Notes under the pieces: generated by a model
Database searches by the model: none
The model's input: only the letters and a program-made list of their open reading frames with translations
What the model was told of the DNA's origin: nothing
Position numbers and translations under genes: made by a program
Shown: positions 31,697-40,905 of the stretch, piece after piece
How the letters are laid out: each line of letters starts with the position of its first letter
Numbering within the stretch: the first letter of the stretch is position 1
NCBI RefSeq assembly: GCF_000167355.1
Contig: NZ_AAEW02000003.1
Coordinates: forward strand, 1-64,000
Length of the DNA stretch: 64,000 bases
Source of the DNA: Desulfuromonas acetoxidans DSM 684
GTDB taxonomy: Bacteria > Desulfobacterota > Desulfuromonadia > Desulfuromonadales > Desulfuromonadaceae
Direction: 5' to 3'

Positions 31697-32455
31697 CTAT
31701 AAAAAAAATTGATCAACAACGCCGACACATCCGAGAAGACCTAAAATCACAAGATACAAAGGAATTCCCTGACGTAGAATAAAAGTACAACCAATCACAC
31801 CAGCTAAAACAACAGGAACCATGGCCCCGGTATAAGGTGACACCATATCTATCTGATGGCAAAGCACTGCGGCGACAGCACCAAGCATAACAACAGCTAA
31901 ACGCTTAAAAACGAACGCAGCATCAGCAATCCTATACGTTTGCAGAAGCTGAACCACCATGACTCCATGTTGATAACCAAGCCACGGGCCGACCAGGCGA
32001 ACAAACAGCGCCGGGATATTGAACAAAAGCAGAAACAGCACGGGTGACCACCAATAGCCCAAGCTACCGACAACAACGGCAACAGCGCAACACAAAGGAC
32101 GCAGCCCTCCCCAGAAAAACGCATCCCCTGCAGCCGCAAAGGGAGCCATCACAGCTTCAGTAAACGCTTGGGGTGACATGGGAACCGGCTCTTCAAGCCG
32201 TTGGCGTCTCTCCAGCGACAACACAGCCGCGGCAATGGTCGGCACCAAAAAAACATTACTGTTAAAGTAGCCTAAATAGCGTTGAACAATCGGCCGCAAC
32301 GTGCGATCAGCAGGATATAAGCGGCGCAACTCCGGCAACAGGAGATACACCCAACCCAAACCCTGAAATTGCTTAAAATTCCAAGAACATTGCAGCAAGA
32401 GGCTGCGTAGGCTTAAAAGGCACAAACGTCCTTTAGGCAACGGTTCAATAGCCAT
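31697..32455 (-). CDS. PTS mannose-family IID component
   Basis: The 252-residue membrane protein has the ManZ-type layout: LRSLLLQCSWNFKQFQGLGW near the N-terminus, AFTEAVMAPFAAAGDAFFWGGLRP in the middle, and C-terminal hydrophobic segments. With IIC it would form the membrane channel. The ATG at 32455 is 2 bases past the IIC stop; a frame running back to 32740 lies inside IIC. Substrate not known. Confidence 0.9.
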   Translation of the reverse strand: MAIEPLPKGRLCLLSLRSLLLQCSWNFKQFQGLGWVYLLLPELRRLYPADRTLRPIVQRYLGYFNSNVFLVPTIAAAVLSLERRQRLEEPVPMSPQAFTEAVMAPFAAAGDAFFWGGLRPLCCAVAVVVGSLGYWWSPVLFLLLFNIPALFVRLVGPWLGYQHGVMVVQLLQTYRIADAAFVFKRLAVVMLGAVAAVLCHQIDMVSPYTGAMVPVVLAGVIGCTFILRQGIPLYLVILGLLGCVGVVDQFFL

Positions 32456-32457
32456 GG

Positions 32458-33153
32458 CTACAGCTCCAACAATTGCAAAAGACCGTAGGTCAATAAAAAA
32501 CCGCTGACAAACAGGGGGATCGTCTTTCGAACCTGTAATACCGCCATCATCGCCGCAATACCAACGAGAGGAAACACTACAACCAGCAGAGCCGGATGCC
32601 CATCTGCAAGGGGCATCAGCCATGGCAACACGAAGGTTAAAAGCAGACCACCCACGGCAACCACACACACCACGGACATCAGGGACGCCATAGCGAAAAG
32701 CACGGTGCAACGTAAATGGTTTTGCTGAAGAACAGACCACTGCTGACCGGCAAGATGGGAAACCGCATTCTGAAAGCGTTTTTCGTTCTGGTGGCGAGTA
32801 CGGATATCAAGCAATTTACCGATTTCCGCCGTCACCAGAGCAACCACGGCCACTGCAACCACCAGCACCAAGTCCTGCTGGGTGGTGCCAAAAGAAAAAA
32901 AGTACAGCAGAACGACCCCCCCCAGGGTGGCGCTGGTATCATCAGGGGCAACGGCGGCCCCCACCGGAACACGCATCAGCCAGAGCAGCTCCATCATCAA
33001 GCCCAACTGAAAAGCTGCGGGAAACACCCCCAGCAGATATCCGGCAGCAGCAGAACATACCAACGGCCGTCCAAATTGAAATTGGCCAATGGCCGTTCGG
33101 TCCAGTCCACAAAGGAGAATTACACAGAGAACACCCAGCCACGCCAAGATCAC
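32458..33153 (-). CDS. PTS mannose-family IIC component
   Basis: The 231-residue, very hydrophobic protein has the ManY-type motifs DRTAIGQFQFGRPLVCSAAAGYLLG and GLMMELLWL...PVGAAVAPDD. It is between IIB and IID with 2-3 base gaps, so the four EII parts are one operon. Confidence 0.9.
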   Translation of the reverse strand: MILAWLGVLCVILLCGLDRTAIGQFQFGRPLVCSAAAGYLLGVFPAAFQLGLMMELLWLMRVPVGAAVAPDDTSATLGGVVLLYFFSFGTTQQDLVLVVAVAVVALVTAEIGKLLDIRTRHQNEKRFQNAVSHLAGQQWSVLQQNHLRCTVLFAMASLMSVVCVVAVGGLLLTFVLPWLMPLADGHPALLVVVFPLVGIAAMMAVLQVRKTIPLFVSGFLLTYGLLQLLEL

Positions 33154-33156
33154 AAC

Positions 33157-33645
33157 CTACCCCTTGAGTTCCTCGTCATGACAATCCCAGCGCATGGCGC
33201 GATCCGTCGGAATACATTGAGCGGAAATCATCACCCCGAGTTGACACAGTGCATTGAGATCGTCTTGATCTTCAGGACCGACAAACAGTGTGCGGGACAA
33301 ACAGCGTTTCCCTTCTTGAGCGTGCATATTACCGAGATTTAAGCGAGTGAAATGAATCCCTTCACGGTAGGCTTGAAGCGCATCTTGCGGTGTTGAAAAC
33401 AATACAATCACATTGCGTGAATCGAGGAGATGGGCTGAACACAATTGATCGACTTCAGCATGAGAACAAACTTCAACATCCAATTCACCCGGAACGACAG
33501 CAACCATCAACTGCTTGCGAAACGGATCCTGAGCAACAACATCGTCGACGACAATCAGGCAATCCGCCTGAACATGGGGAACCCAGGCTTCCAAAACCTG
33601 ACCATGGATCAGTCGATTATCAACACGTGCCAACACAATCGACAT
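33157..33645 (-). CDS. PTS mannose/sorbose-family IIB component
   Basis: The 162-residue cytoplasmic protein starts MSIVLARVDNRLIHGQVLEAW; His14 is the phosphorylation site of this family. The start overlaps the IIA stop by one base (TGATG), which fixes the start at 33645 and not 33660. Confidence 0.92.
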   Translation of the reverse strand: MSIVLARVDNRLIHGQVLEAWVPHVQADCLIVVDDVVAQDPFRKQLMVAVVPGELDVEVCSHAEVDQLCSAHLLDSRNVIVLFSTPQDALQAYREGIHFTRLNLGNMHAQEGKRCLSRTLFVGPEDQDDLNALCQLGVMISAQCIPTDRAMRWDCHDEELKG

Positions 33646-34055
33646 CAGCTGATCCCACACCCAATCAGGTCACGAGAGACAACGACACTTTTTTGTCCAT
33701 AGTCCTGTAGGAATAGAGTCAGTTCAGCCAGTGTTTTAGACTGCCGACCACTCGGAAATTTCAACAGCATCGGCAGGTTCACCCCATTAATCACTTCAAT
33801 GTCGGGATCAGATAAAAACCGTGCAGCAACATTCGCGGGAGTGCCGCCAAACATGTCGGTCATCACCAAAACACCATCACCGTCACTTCCCACCTCAGCA
33901 ATCAGTTGCGCCATCTGCTGCGCAAGAGCCTCAGGATCACATTGTTTATCAAGACACATGGTACGGGCACGACTCACCGGGCCAATAATGCCCTGCGCCG
34001 CTTCCAGTAACTGTGCGGCCAAATCGGCATGTGTGGCAATGACCAATCCTATCAT
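33645..34055 (-). CDS. PTS mannose-family IIA component
   Basis: The 136-residue protein starts MIGLVIATHADLAAQLLEAA with phospho-His9 and contains VLVMTDMFGGTPANVA, both hallmarks of the mannose-family IIA domain. It overlaps rapZ upstream by 4 bases (ATGA) and IIB downstream by one base. In related bacteria this set is often considered regulatory; transport is not proven here. Confidence 0.93.
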   Translation of the reverse strand: MIGLVIATHADLAAQLLEAAQGIIGPVSRARTMCLDKQCDPEALAQQMAQLIAEVGSDGDGVLVMTDMFGGTPANVAARFLSDPDIEVINGVNLPMLLKFPSGRQSKTLAELTLFLQDYGQKSVVVSRDLIGCGIS

Positions 34056-34915
34056 CCTTCCTCCTTTATCAGGTCGCGATGAGTGATGGTAACATCTTGT
34101 GATTCTTTGAGACAATCCCGTAATGCTTCGACAAGAGCAACACTACGGTGGTGCCCTCCCGTACAACCAATAGAGATGGTCAAATAGCGTTTCCCTTCAC
34201 GCCGGTAGCGTGGAATGAGAAAATCAAGCCACGATTGGGTCCTCTGAAGAAACTCCTGGGATTCCTGTTGGCCAAGTACAAAATCACGCACAGGCTTGTC
34301 ACAGCCCGTCAACGGCCGCAAGGACTCATCGTAGTGAGGGTTCGGCAGGAATCGAACATCAATGACCAGATCTGACTCAAGAGGAACACCGTAGCGAAAA
34401 CCAAAAGATTGCAAGCGGATACTCATAGGCACCCCGGCATCGGGAGACCCATGCAGCGTTCTCAACACGGCCGCCTTGAGCTGATGAACCGACAACAAAG
34501 AGGTATCAAAGACTACCGTTGCAATATCACGTAACGGCTGCAGCAGGCTGCGCTCTTGGCAGATCGCTGCAGACACCGTGCTGTAATTGGACAAGGGATG
34601 ACGACGACGTGTTGTTGAAAAGCGCCGGATCAATTCATCGTCTGCAGCGTCAAAAAAGAAAATTTCCGGCTCATGACCAGCCTGACGCACTGCGGCAAAA
34701 ATCTGTTCATAGCCCGTGACAAAATGGGGATTACGCACATCCATAACGATCGCCACACCGACCGAATCGACGACATTTCCTCCCCCCTGCTCAAAGAACG
34801 TCGGCAACAAGGTCAGAGGAAAATTATCAATAACATAAAAACCCTCATCTTCGAGGACTTTAGCTGCAGTTGATTTTCCCGAACCGGACAAACCGGTAAT
34901 GACAATAAACCTCAC
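34052..34915 (-). CDS. rapZ: RNase adapter/nucleotide-binding protein RapZ
   Basis: RapZ (YvcJ/YhbJ) is a P-loop protein that in E. coli senses glucosamine-6-phosphate and steers RNase E to GlmZ. The 287-residue protein has the Walker A GLSGSGKST at residues 8-16, DNFPLTLLP, and the C-terminal ISIGCTGGHHRSVALVE. It lies between hprK (5-base gap) and IIA (4-base overlap), the usual PTS-linked position. Confidence 0.95.
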   Translation of the reverse strand: MRFIVITGLSGSGKSTAAKVLEDEGFYVIDNFPLTLLPTFFEQGGGNVVDSVGVAIVMDVRNPHFVTGYEQIFAAVRQAGHEPEIFFFDAADDELIRRFSTTRRRHPLSNYSTVSAAICQERSLLQPLRDIATVVFDTSLLSVHQLKAAVLRTLHGSPDAGVPMSIRLQSFGFRYGVPLESDLVIDVRFLPNPHYDESLRPLTGCDKPVRDFVLGQQESQEFLQRTQSWLDFLIPRYRREGKRYLTISIGCTGGHHRSVALVEALRDCLKESQDVTITHRDLIKEEG

Positions 34916-34920
34916 AATCG

Positions 34921-35895
34921 CTACTCCAGATTGTCACCAATAATAACGTGTGAATGTAGCTGAGCCACTTCAGCCATCCGTTTTTCCAGGCGATCCTGAA
35001 ATTCACGTGCAGAATTGTAGCCCATCTCTTTAAGAAGTTGATTGCGTGCACCAACTTCAATAATGGTGGAGATATTTCTCCCCGGACAGACCGGAATCCT
35101 CAACAGCGGAACTTTTATACCCAACAACTCGTAATGCTGTTCATCCAAGCCAAGGCGGTCATACGTGGCTTCATCGTCCCATTCCTGCAATTCCATAGCG
35201 ACGTCAATTTTCTTTCGCTCACGGATAGCAGCAACACCGAACAGATGTTTGATGTTGATGATCCCCAAACCACGAATTTCCATATGGTAATGAAGCAGAT
35301 CGCTGCCCTCGCCAAACAACACAGCCGGCAACTTCGTCCGGACTTTGACCACGTCATCCGCCACAAGCCGATGCCCACGCAAAACCAGATCCAAAGCACA
35401 TTCACTTTTGCCGATACCACTTTGTCCCATAAGAAGCACTCCTACCCCAAACACATCGACCAGAACACCATGGACGGATGTCGACGGCAGTAAACGCTCT
35501 TCAAGAAATTTGGTGATTAAAGAAATAAAAGCCGAACTTTTCATCTGGGTACGCAACAGAGGGATCGCGTACTGTTCGGTCATATTCAATAAAACTTTCG
35601 GCGGGGTTTGCCCTTTGGTGATGATCAGACAGGAAAACCCCAGAGAACAGAGCTGCTCAACATTTGCAGCGGCGGTTTCCGGGGTAAGTTTTTCAAGATA
35701 GCTAAGCTCAGTGGAGCCAAGAATCTGCAGGCGGTTCGGATGGAGATAACTGAGATGACCAGCTAAAGCTAATCCAGGTTTTTGAATGCGATGTGATTCA
35801 ATACATTTGTGAAGACCGTCAGCACCAGCCAGCACTTCGAGTTCCAATCCAGTGTTCTGCTCTTCCAGCAACTCACGTACACTCAACTGCGCCAT
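34921..35895 (-). CDS. hprK: HPr kinase/phosphorylase
   Basis: HprK phosphorylates HPr at the regulatory serine. The 324-residue protein has the conserved His142 in HGVLVDVFGVG, the Walker A GQSGIGKS (157-164), LVADDVV, and the signature EIRGLGIINIKHLFG. I chose ATG 35895, which has AGGTGA 5 bases upstream; a GTG at 35904 would include that site. It starts 17 bases after the ptsN stop. Confidence 0.95.
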   Translation of the reverse strand: MAQLSVRELLEEQNTGLELEVLAGADGLHKCIESHRIQKPGLALAGHLSYLHPNRLQILGSTELSYLEKLTPETAAANVEQLCSLGFSCLIITKGQTPPKVLLNMTEQYAIPLLRTQMKSSAFISLITKFLEERLLPSTSVHGVLVDVFGVGVLLMGQSGIGKSECALDLVLRGHRLVADDVVKVRTKLPAVLFGEGSDLLHYHMEIRGLGIINIKHLFGVAAIRERKKIDVAMELQEWDDEATYDRLGLDEQHYELLGIKVPLLRIPVCPGRNISTIIEVGARNQLLKEMGYNSAREFQDRLEKRMAEVAQLHSHVIIGDNLE

Positions 35896-35912
35896 GCTCT
35901 TCACCTATCGTT

Positions 35913-36371
35913 TCAGGTTGTTTCTTCTACACGGATAATCTCGTAGATCTCCTCACCACTCGTTGCCATGAGTAACCGGTCTCGCACGTCGGTATCTTTG
36001 AGCAATTTAGAGATACGCGCCAAGGTTTTCAAATGGACACTGATCGATTCTTCGGGGGCCAGCAATAAAAAGAAAAGGTGTGCCGGTTTGCCATCCATAG
36101 AATCAAAATCAACCCCTTTACGACTACGCCCAAAAGCCAGAATCAGCTGATCAATCTTTTTGAGCTTACCGTGGGGAATGGCCACGCCTTCACCAATACC
36201 GGTGCTGCCAAGACGTTCACGTTCGAGAAGAACCGATAAGACGTCTTCACGATTGAGATCTTTAGCTGAGCGCAATAACACATCGGTCATCTCAGCCAAT
36301 ACCTCGTTTTTAGTCACCGATTGAATATCGGCTTCAACAGCAGCAGGATCTAGCAATTCAACAATTTTCAT
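35913..36371 (-). CDS. ptsN: PTS IIA-Ntr (nitrogen PTS) protein
   Basis: The 152-residue protein starts MKIVELLDPAAVEADI and has the phospho-site His67 in GVAIPHGKLKKID. It is the usual neighbour of rpoN and hpf and likely acts as a regulator tied to phosphate flow from EI/HPr. ATG at 36371; an in-frame GTG lies two codons earlier and neither has a strong ribosome binding site. A terminator separates it from hpf. Confidence 0.94.
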   Translation of the reverse strand: MKIVELLDPAAVEADIQSVTKNEVLAEMTDVLLRSAKDLNREDVLSVLLERERLGSTGIGEGVAIPHGKLKKIDQLILAFGRSRKGVDFDSMDGKPAHLFFLLLAPEESISVHLKTLARISKLLKDTDVRDRLLMATSGEEIYEIIRVEETT

Positions 36372-36390
36372 AATCACACAACAAAAGAGA

Positions 36391-36420
36391 TCAGCGCGGG
36401 GAGCAAGCTCCCCGCGCTGA
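36391..36420 (-). terminator. Terminator after hpf
   Basis: TCAGCGCGGGGAGC and GCTCCCCGCGCTGA form a perfect 14-bp GC-rich stem with a 2-base loop, 4 bases past the hpf stop. The U run is short. Confidence 0.7.
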
Positions 36421-36424
36421 ATAA

Positions 36425-36973
36425 TTAGCTTTTCGGGACAATCAGACCGTAGTTACCATCTTTGCGACGATAAATAACGTTCACCTCTTCGGTGTCATCA
36501 TCGGTAAAAACCAGGAACTCCTTTTGCAGCAAATCCATTTGCATCACCGCTTCATCAACTGACATTGGCTTGATGGAGAAGCTGTGGCTGCGGATAACCT
36601 TTGGCTCTGGATGGCCTTCCTCAACACTGGCTGCTTCATAAATGGTCTTCGTCAGGTCACGCTCTTTGCCTTTACGGCTGGAGTGACGTTTGAGTTTTTC
36701 CTTGTAGCGCTTGAGCTGACGTTCCAGCTTATCAACCACAGCGTCAATTGCTGCATACATATCATCAGTCACTTCAGCAGAGGCTTTAATGGTAACCCCT
36801 TTGGCAACCAAAGCGACCTCAGCATTGTGACGAATCTTTTTTTCAACGGTCAGAACAACCTGAGCGTCGATGGGTTCTTCAATATACTTATTAACGCGAA
36901 CAAGTTTTTCTTCAACATAATTACGGACCGGCTCACTGGTGTCCATATGACGAAACGTGACTGAAATTTGCAT
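36425..36973 (-). CDS. hpf: Ribosome hibernation promoting factor, long form
   Basis: HPF dimerises ribosomes during stasis. The 182-residue protein has an N-terminal S30AE domain (MQISVTFRHMDTSEPVRNYV; KLERQLKRYKEKLKRH) and the C-terminal dimerisation domain (SFSIKPMSVDEAVMQMDLL). That length marks the long HPF. It follows rpoN, as in many proteobacteria. A GGAGG site precedes the ATG. Confidence 0.95.
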   Translation of the reverse strand: MQISVTFRHMDTSEPVRNYVEEKLVRVNKYIEEPIDAQVVLTVEKKIRHNAEVALVAKGVTIKASAEVTDDMYAAIDAVVDKLERQLKRYKEKLKRHSSRKGKERDLTKTIYEAASVEEGHPEPKVIRSHSFSIKPMSVDEAVMQMDLLQKEFLVFTDDDTEEVNVIYRRKDGNYGLIVPKS

Positions 36974-37001
36974 AAAAACCTCCTTGTTCTTTACCCGTGT
37001 A

Positions 37002-38457
37002 TTAAAATAAACGCTTACGCGCCGTAGAGGAACCTATTCCTAACATTTCCCGATACTTGGTAACAGTACGTCGGGCAATGTCAATGCCATCCTCTTTTAA
37101 CATATTAACAATCTTTTGATCAGAATACGGCTTTTTCTCGTCTTCACCGGCAATTATTTCTTTAATGCGGTTTTTTACGCTCTCCGAAGCAACGGAATCG
37201 CCACCCGTAGTCCCTATTCCACTGTTAAAGAAGAACTTCAGCTCAAAAAGCCCCTGAGGCGTCTGAACATATTTGTTGGTTGTGACACGGCTGATCGTCG
37301 ATTCATGCATTTCGATATCTTCAGCCACATCGCGCAAGACCAGGGGTTTCAAATAACTGATGCCATGATCAAAAAACTCACGCTGAAATTTGACGATGCT
37401 TTTTGTCACCCGGAAAATCGTCCGTTGTCGCTGATGAATGCTTTTAATCAGCCATAAAGCACCACGCATCTTCTCCTGAATATACTCACTAGTCTCGCTG
37501 TCGATCTCTTTTCCAGACAAAGCATTGGAGTAATAGGAGCTGATCTTAAGATTGGCCAGACCATCATCATTCAAGGAGACAACATATTCGTCGGCAACTT
37601 TATAAACAAAAATATCCGGCGTAATGTAATGAATGTCCGATTCACTGAACTGACTACCTGGGCGAGGATCAAGGCTTGAAAGGAAGCGAGCCGCATCAAG
37701 AACTTCATCGACACTGACTTTACATTGCTTGGCAATGACCGGATAGCGGCGCTCTTCGAGTTCTTTGGAATAATCGGTAATAATCCGTTCAGCCAGACTA
37801 CCCTTCAAGCCAAGATAGGCCAGCTGCAATTGCAGACATTCCGGAAGATCTCGTGCGGCAACACCTGCCGGATCAAAAGATTGTACCCGATAGAGAACAT
37901 CTTCAACCTGATCCTGAGTTGACTCCGTTTGCTGACAGATATCTTCGAGAGGAGTTCGCAAATAACCGGCATCATCGATATTGCCAATGATTGCAGCAGC
38001 AATTACCTTGTCGTGGTCAGCAATACTCGACAGATTCAACTGCCACATCAGATGATCAGACAGTGTGGTTTTCGGGGTTAGCAGGTTTTCGTAGGACGGA
38101 TGATCCTCATCATCGAAGGATTCGGCGACACTTCCCCCCTGGGAAAACCCCCTGAAGATATGTTTGCCAGTCATCTATCTGAGCCAGGCCATCCGCCTCG
38201 ACAACTTCCTGGGTCTTTTCCGGATTGTTATCAGGAACGCCCTCATCTGCATCAGGCGAAACAGCTTCAGTTTCTATTTTACGATTTTCGTCAACCTCGG
38301 AGACTTCTTCAAGCACTGGATTCTCTTCCAGTTCCTGATTGACCACCTCTTCCAGCTCAACACGAGACAGCTGCAGCAATTTGATTGCCTGCTGTAACTG
38401 GGGTGTCATTACCAGCTGTTGACTGAGTTTTAATTGTTGACGTAACTCAAGGGCCAT
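37002..38457 (-). pseudogene. rpoN: RNA polymerase sigma-54 factor, frame disrupted
   Basis: RpoN directs RNA polymerase to -24/-12 promoters. The first frame, from 38457, gives the activator-interacting region ([27 protein letters not shown]) and the acidic linker to DDWQTYLQG, then runs into unrelated sequence and stops at 38110. The second frame ends at 37002 and carries the core-binding and DNA-binding domains and the RpoN box ARRTVTKYREMLGI. Removing one G from the GGGGG run near 38148-38152 (minus strand) would join them into a normal protein of about 480 residues ([15 protein letters not shown]...). So only one extra base breaks the gene. A sequencing or assembly error is as likely as a real mutation; a programmed shift is less likely. 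Confidence 0.85.
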
Positions 38458-38539
38458 TCTGTTTCCTGGTCAATGGATTGGCGACATATTCAAAACAATA
38501 ATTTAGATTCACTACAGTGTATTACGTACACGGTATTTT

Positions 38540-39265
38540 TTATAGCCGGAAATCCTCACCAAGGTAAATTTCCCGTGCTGTCGAACTTGTTGCGATCTCT
38601 TCAGGGGTACCGTGTTCGAGAATAGTGCCCGCATTGAGGATGTAAGCACTGTCACACACGCCGAGCGTTTCACGGACATTGTGATCAGAGATCAGTACAC
38701 CGATGCCCCGTTTTTTCAAATCAAGAATAATATTCTGTATATCGATCACCGCCAGCGGGTCAATACCGGCAAAAGGTTCGTCAAGCAGAATAAACCGGGG
38801 ATCGATCACCAACGCCCGAGCAATCTCCGTGCGTCGCCGTTCGCCACCGGATAAGGCATACCCGGGAGACTTTGCTACATGCTCCAAACGAAAGTCACCC
38901 AGCAAGGTGGCCAGCCGTTCACGACGCTGCTCAACATCACTGACATGGTATTCAAGAATCGCCAGCAAATTCTGTTCAACCGTCAGTTTACGAAAAACTG
39001 AAGATTCCTGAGGCAGATAAGCCACCCCTGCGCCGGCACGTTGATACATGGGCCACTGGCTCACCTCAACATCATCAATAAACACCTGTCCCTGATCTGG
39101 TTTAACCAAACCAACCATCATATAAAAAGAGGTTGTTTTACCAGCTCCATTTGGTCCCAACAGCCCGATAACCTGGCCGGAGCGAACCTCAAGATCAACG
39201 CCGTTGACAACAGTACGGCGCCGATAGGACTTTGTCAGACCTGTGGCTTTGAGAAGATGGCTCAC
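38540..39265 (-). CDS. lptB: LPS export ABC transporter ATP-binding protein LptB
   Basis: LptB powers LPS extraction with LptF and LptG. The 241-residue ATPase has Walker [15 protein letters not shown], the Q-loop region [17 protein letters not shown], signature [15 protein letters not shown] and Walker [14 protein letters not shown]. It overlaps lptA by 4 bases and lies 83 bases upstream of rpoN, the common gene order. Confidence 0.96.
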   Translation of the reverse strand: MSHLLKATGLTKSYRRRTVVNGVDLEVRSGQVIGLLGPNGAGKTTSFYMMVGLVKPDQGQVFIDDVEVSQWPMYQRAGAGVAYLPQESSVFRKLTVEQNLLAILEYHVSDVEQRRERLATLLGDFRLEHVAKSPGYALSGGERRRTEIARALVIDPRFILLDEPFAGIDPLAVIDIQNIILDLKKRGIGVLISDHNVRETLGVCDSAYILNAGTILEHGTPEEIATSSTAREIYLGEDFRL

Positions 39266-39753
39266 TCGGTGGATTCTCCCGGCACAAAGACGGCTTTAAC
39301 ACGCCCCTGCTTGCCGCCTTCAACGATACTACGGCTCTCATTGAGGTAAACGATAATCTTCTCACCCTCAACAACGTTTTCCCCCTGGACAACACGGGGA
39401 TCACCCGTCAACTCCACCCGTCCGTCTTTTTGCCAGAAAACGGCATTTTGTCCCGTAGCAACCCGATTCAACTGGACTATGCGCACGTCTTTTTCAGCCA
39501 CAACGCGATCAACCTGCCTCTGCTCACCATCCGAATAGTAAATCGTCATTTTGTGAGCATACATGGTGACATCGCCCTGCTGCGCCTGGACCTCACCGGT
39601 AAAAATGAAGAACCCTTTTGCGTCGTTGGCTTCGAGACGCTGTGAGGTCACATGGATCGGTTGACTGGCGTCATGTTCCATGTCAGGTTCAGCCATAGCG
39701 GGTGTAAAGCCTACCAGAACAGTACATATAATAAGAAACAACAAGCGCATCAA
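39262..39753 (-). CDS. lptA: LPS transport periplasmic protein LptA
   Basis: LptA forms the periplasmic bridge for LPS. The 163-residue protein has an N-terminal signal peptide ([21 protein letters not shown]) and an OstA-like beta-jellyroll with the motif [25 protein letters not shown]. It overlaps lptB and lptC by 4 bases each. Confidence 0.92.
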   Translation of the reverse strand: MMRLLFLIICTVLVGFTPAMAEPDMEHDASQPIHVTSQRLEANDAKGFFIFTGEVQAQQGDVTMYAHKMTIYYSDGEQRQVDRVVAEKDVRIVQLNRVATGQNAVFWQKDGRVELTGDPRVVQGENVVEGEKIIVYLNESRSIVEGGKQGRVKAVFVPGESTE

Positions 39754-40340
39754 GGCTGCTCCTTTTGAGCTTCAGGATAAAACGTCGCCGAAACATCAGT
39801 ATTCAACTGCATGGTGCGTAAACCAACATCCAAAACAAGCCCGGTTCCGTGTAACTCCAACTGGTCAGAACGAATCGTCACAGCCACCGGCGATTCAATG
39901 ACACCACTTTGAGAACGATTTCCATAATAGGTGGCTCGCTCCGTCAACAGCGTATATCCGTTATCTGACTTTATTACGACATCTCCGTCAACGTTAACTT
40001 GTTGATCCGACAAAAGAGCTGTGCCCTGATCAGCAGTTAACACAACATCGCCCATATCTTTCTGATCATAGAGTTTCATCATCACCCGGTCTATCCGGGT
40101 TTGTTCCTGATTGAAATCATGTGCCGCAGATTCACCAGTCAATGTCCAATGCTTGGCGCCATCGACGGTTTCTGTGTAGTTAAATGTTGTCAACTCAACA
40201 TCAGCATCCATGACGACATCATCAATGATTTCAACAGAAGTCGGCAAATTCTCGTAATAGAGAACCAACACCAGCAATCCCGCACAAAAAGCCAGAAGTG
40301 CAGCAACAAGAAAACGGCGTATGGTATTGCGTCTAGTCAT
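39750..40340 (-). CDS. lptC: LPS export protein LptC
   Basis: LptC links LptBFG to LptA. The 196-residue protein has one N-terminal membrane anchor (FLVAALLAFCAGLLVLVLYY) and a periplasmic jellyroll with KHWTLTGESAAHDFNQEQTRI. It lies between kdsC and lptA in an operon-like row. Confidence 0.9.
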   Translation of the reverse strand: MTRRNTIRRFLVAALLAFCAGLLVLVLYYENLPTSVEIIDDVVMDADVELTTFNYTETVDGAKHWTLTGESAAHDFNQEQTRIDRVMMKLYDQKDMGDVVLTADQGTALLSDQQVNVDGDVVIKSDNGYTLLTERATYYGNRSQSGVIESPVAVTIRSDQLELHGTGLVLDVGLRTMQLNTDVSATFYPEAQKEQP

Positions 40341-40386
40341 TGAAAAAGGATAACACTAATTGGCGACAGGGGTAAAGAAAGGTGCG

Positions 40387-40905
40387 CTAGTCAAAATAGC
40401 GATCCGTAACGGAATCCCACAAACCAGATTGCCGCAACAGCATGTCACACACTTCACGCACAGCGCCATGACCACCAGGCAGCGTGGTGATATAGTCCAC
40501 ATAAGGTTTGATATCAGCAACAGCATCGGCCACAGTAAATGAACACCCGACTCGACGCAAAATCGGCAAATCGACCAGATCGTCGCCTACATAGGCCACC
40601 TGCTGATCAGACAGTTTCAAATCTGCAAGAATCTGTTCGTACGGCTCCAGCTTGGTCTTAGCCCCCTGATAGACAATATCGATCCCCAATTCGGCAGCTC
40701 GGTGGCTGACGATCTCAGAACTGCGCCCAGTGATGATACCAACCTTGATTCCAGCACGCTGCAGCAACTTCAGACCATGGCCATCACGGACATGAAACGC
40801 TTTGCTCTCAATGCCGTTATTATCATAGATGATCCGACCATCAGTCAGAACTCCATCAACATCCAGTAACAGCAGACGAACTTTTTCGATGGATCGCTTT
40901 TTCAT
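40387..40905 (-). CDS. kdsC: 3-deoxy-D-manno-octulosonate 8-phosphate phosphatase
   Basis: KdsC removes the 8-phosphate from Kdo-8-P. The 172-residue HAD-family protein has the catalytic LLLDVDGVLTDG (two Asp) and TGRSSEIVSHRAAELGI, with YVGDDLVDLPILRRVG for Mg binding. It overlaps kdsD by 4 bases. Confidence 0.95.
   Translation of the reverse strand: MKKRSIEKVRLLLLDVDGVLTDGRIIYDNNGIESKAFHVRDGHGLKLLQRAGIKVGIITGRSSEIVSHRAAELGIDIVYQGAKTKLEPYEQILADLKLSDQQVAYVGDDLVDLPILRRVGCSFTVADAVADIKPYVDYITTLPGGHGAVREVCDMLLRQSGLWDSVTDRYFD

Noticed and set aside
38110-38457. Programmed ribosomal frameshift in rpoN
   Set aside because: No stop-codon or slippery-site signal like that of prfB is seen at the junction; a single extra base is simpler.
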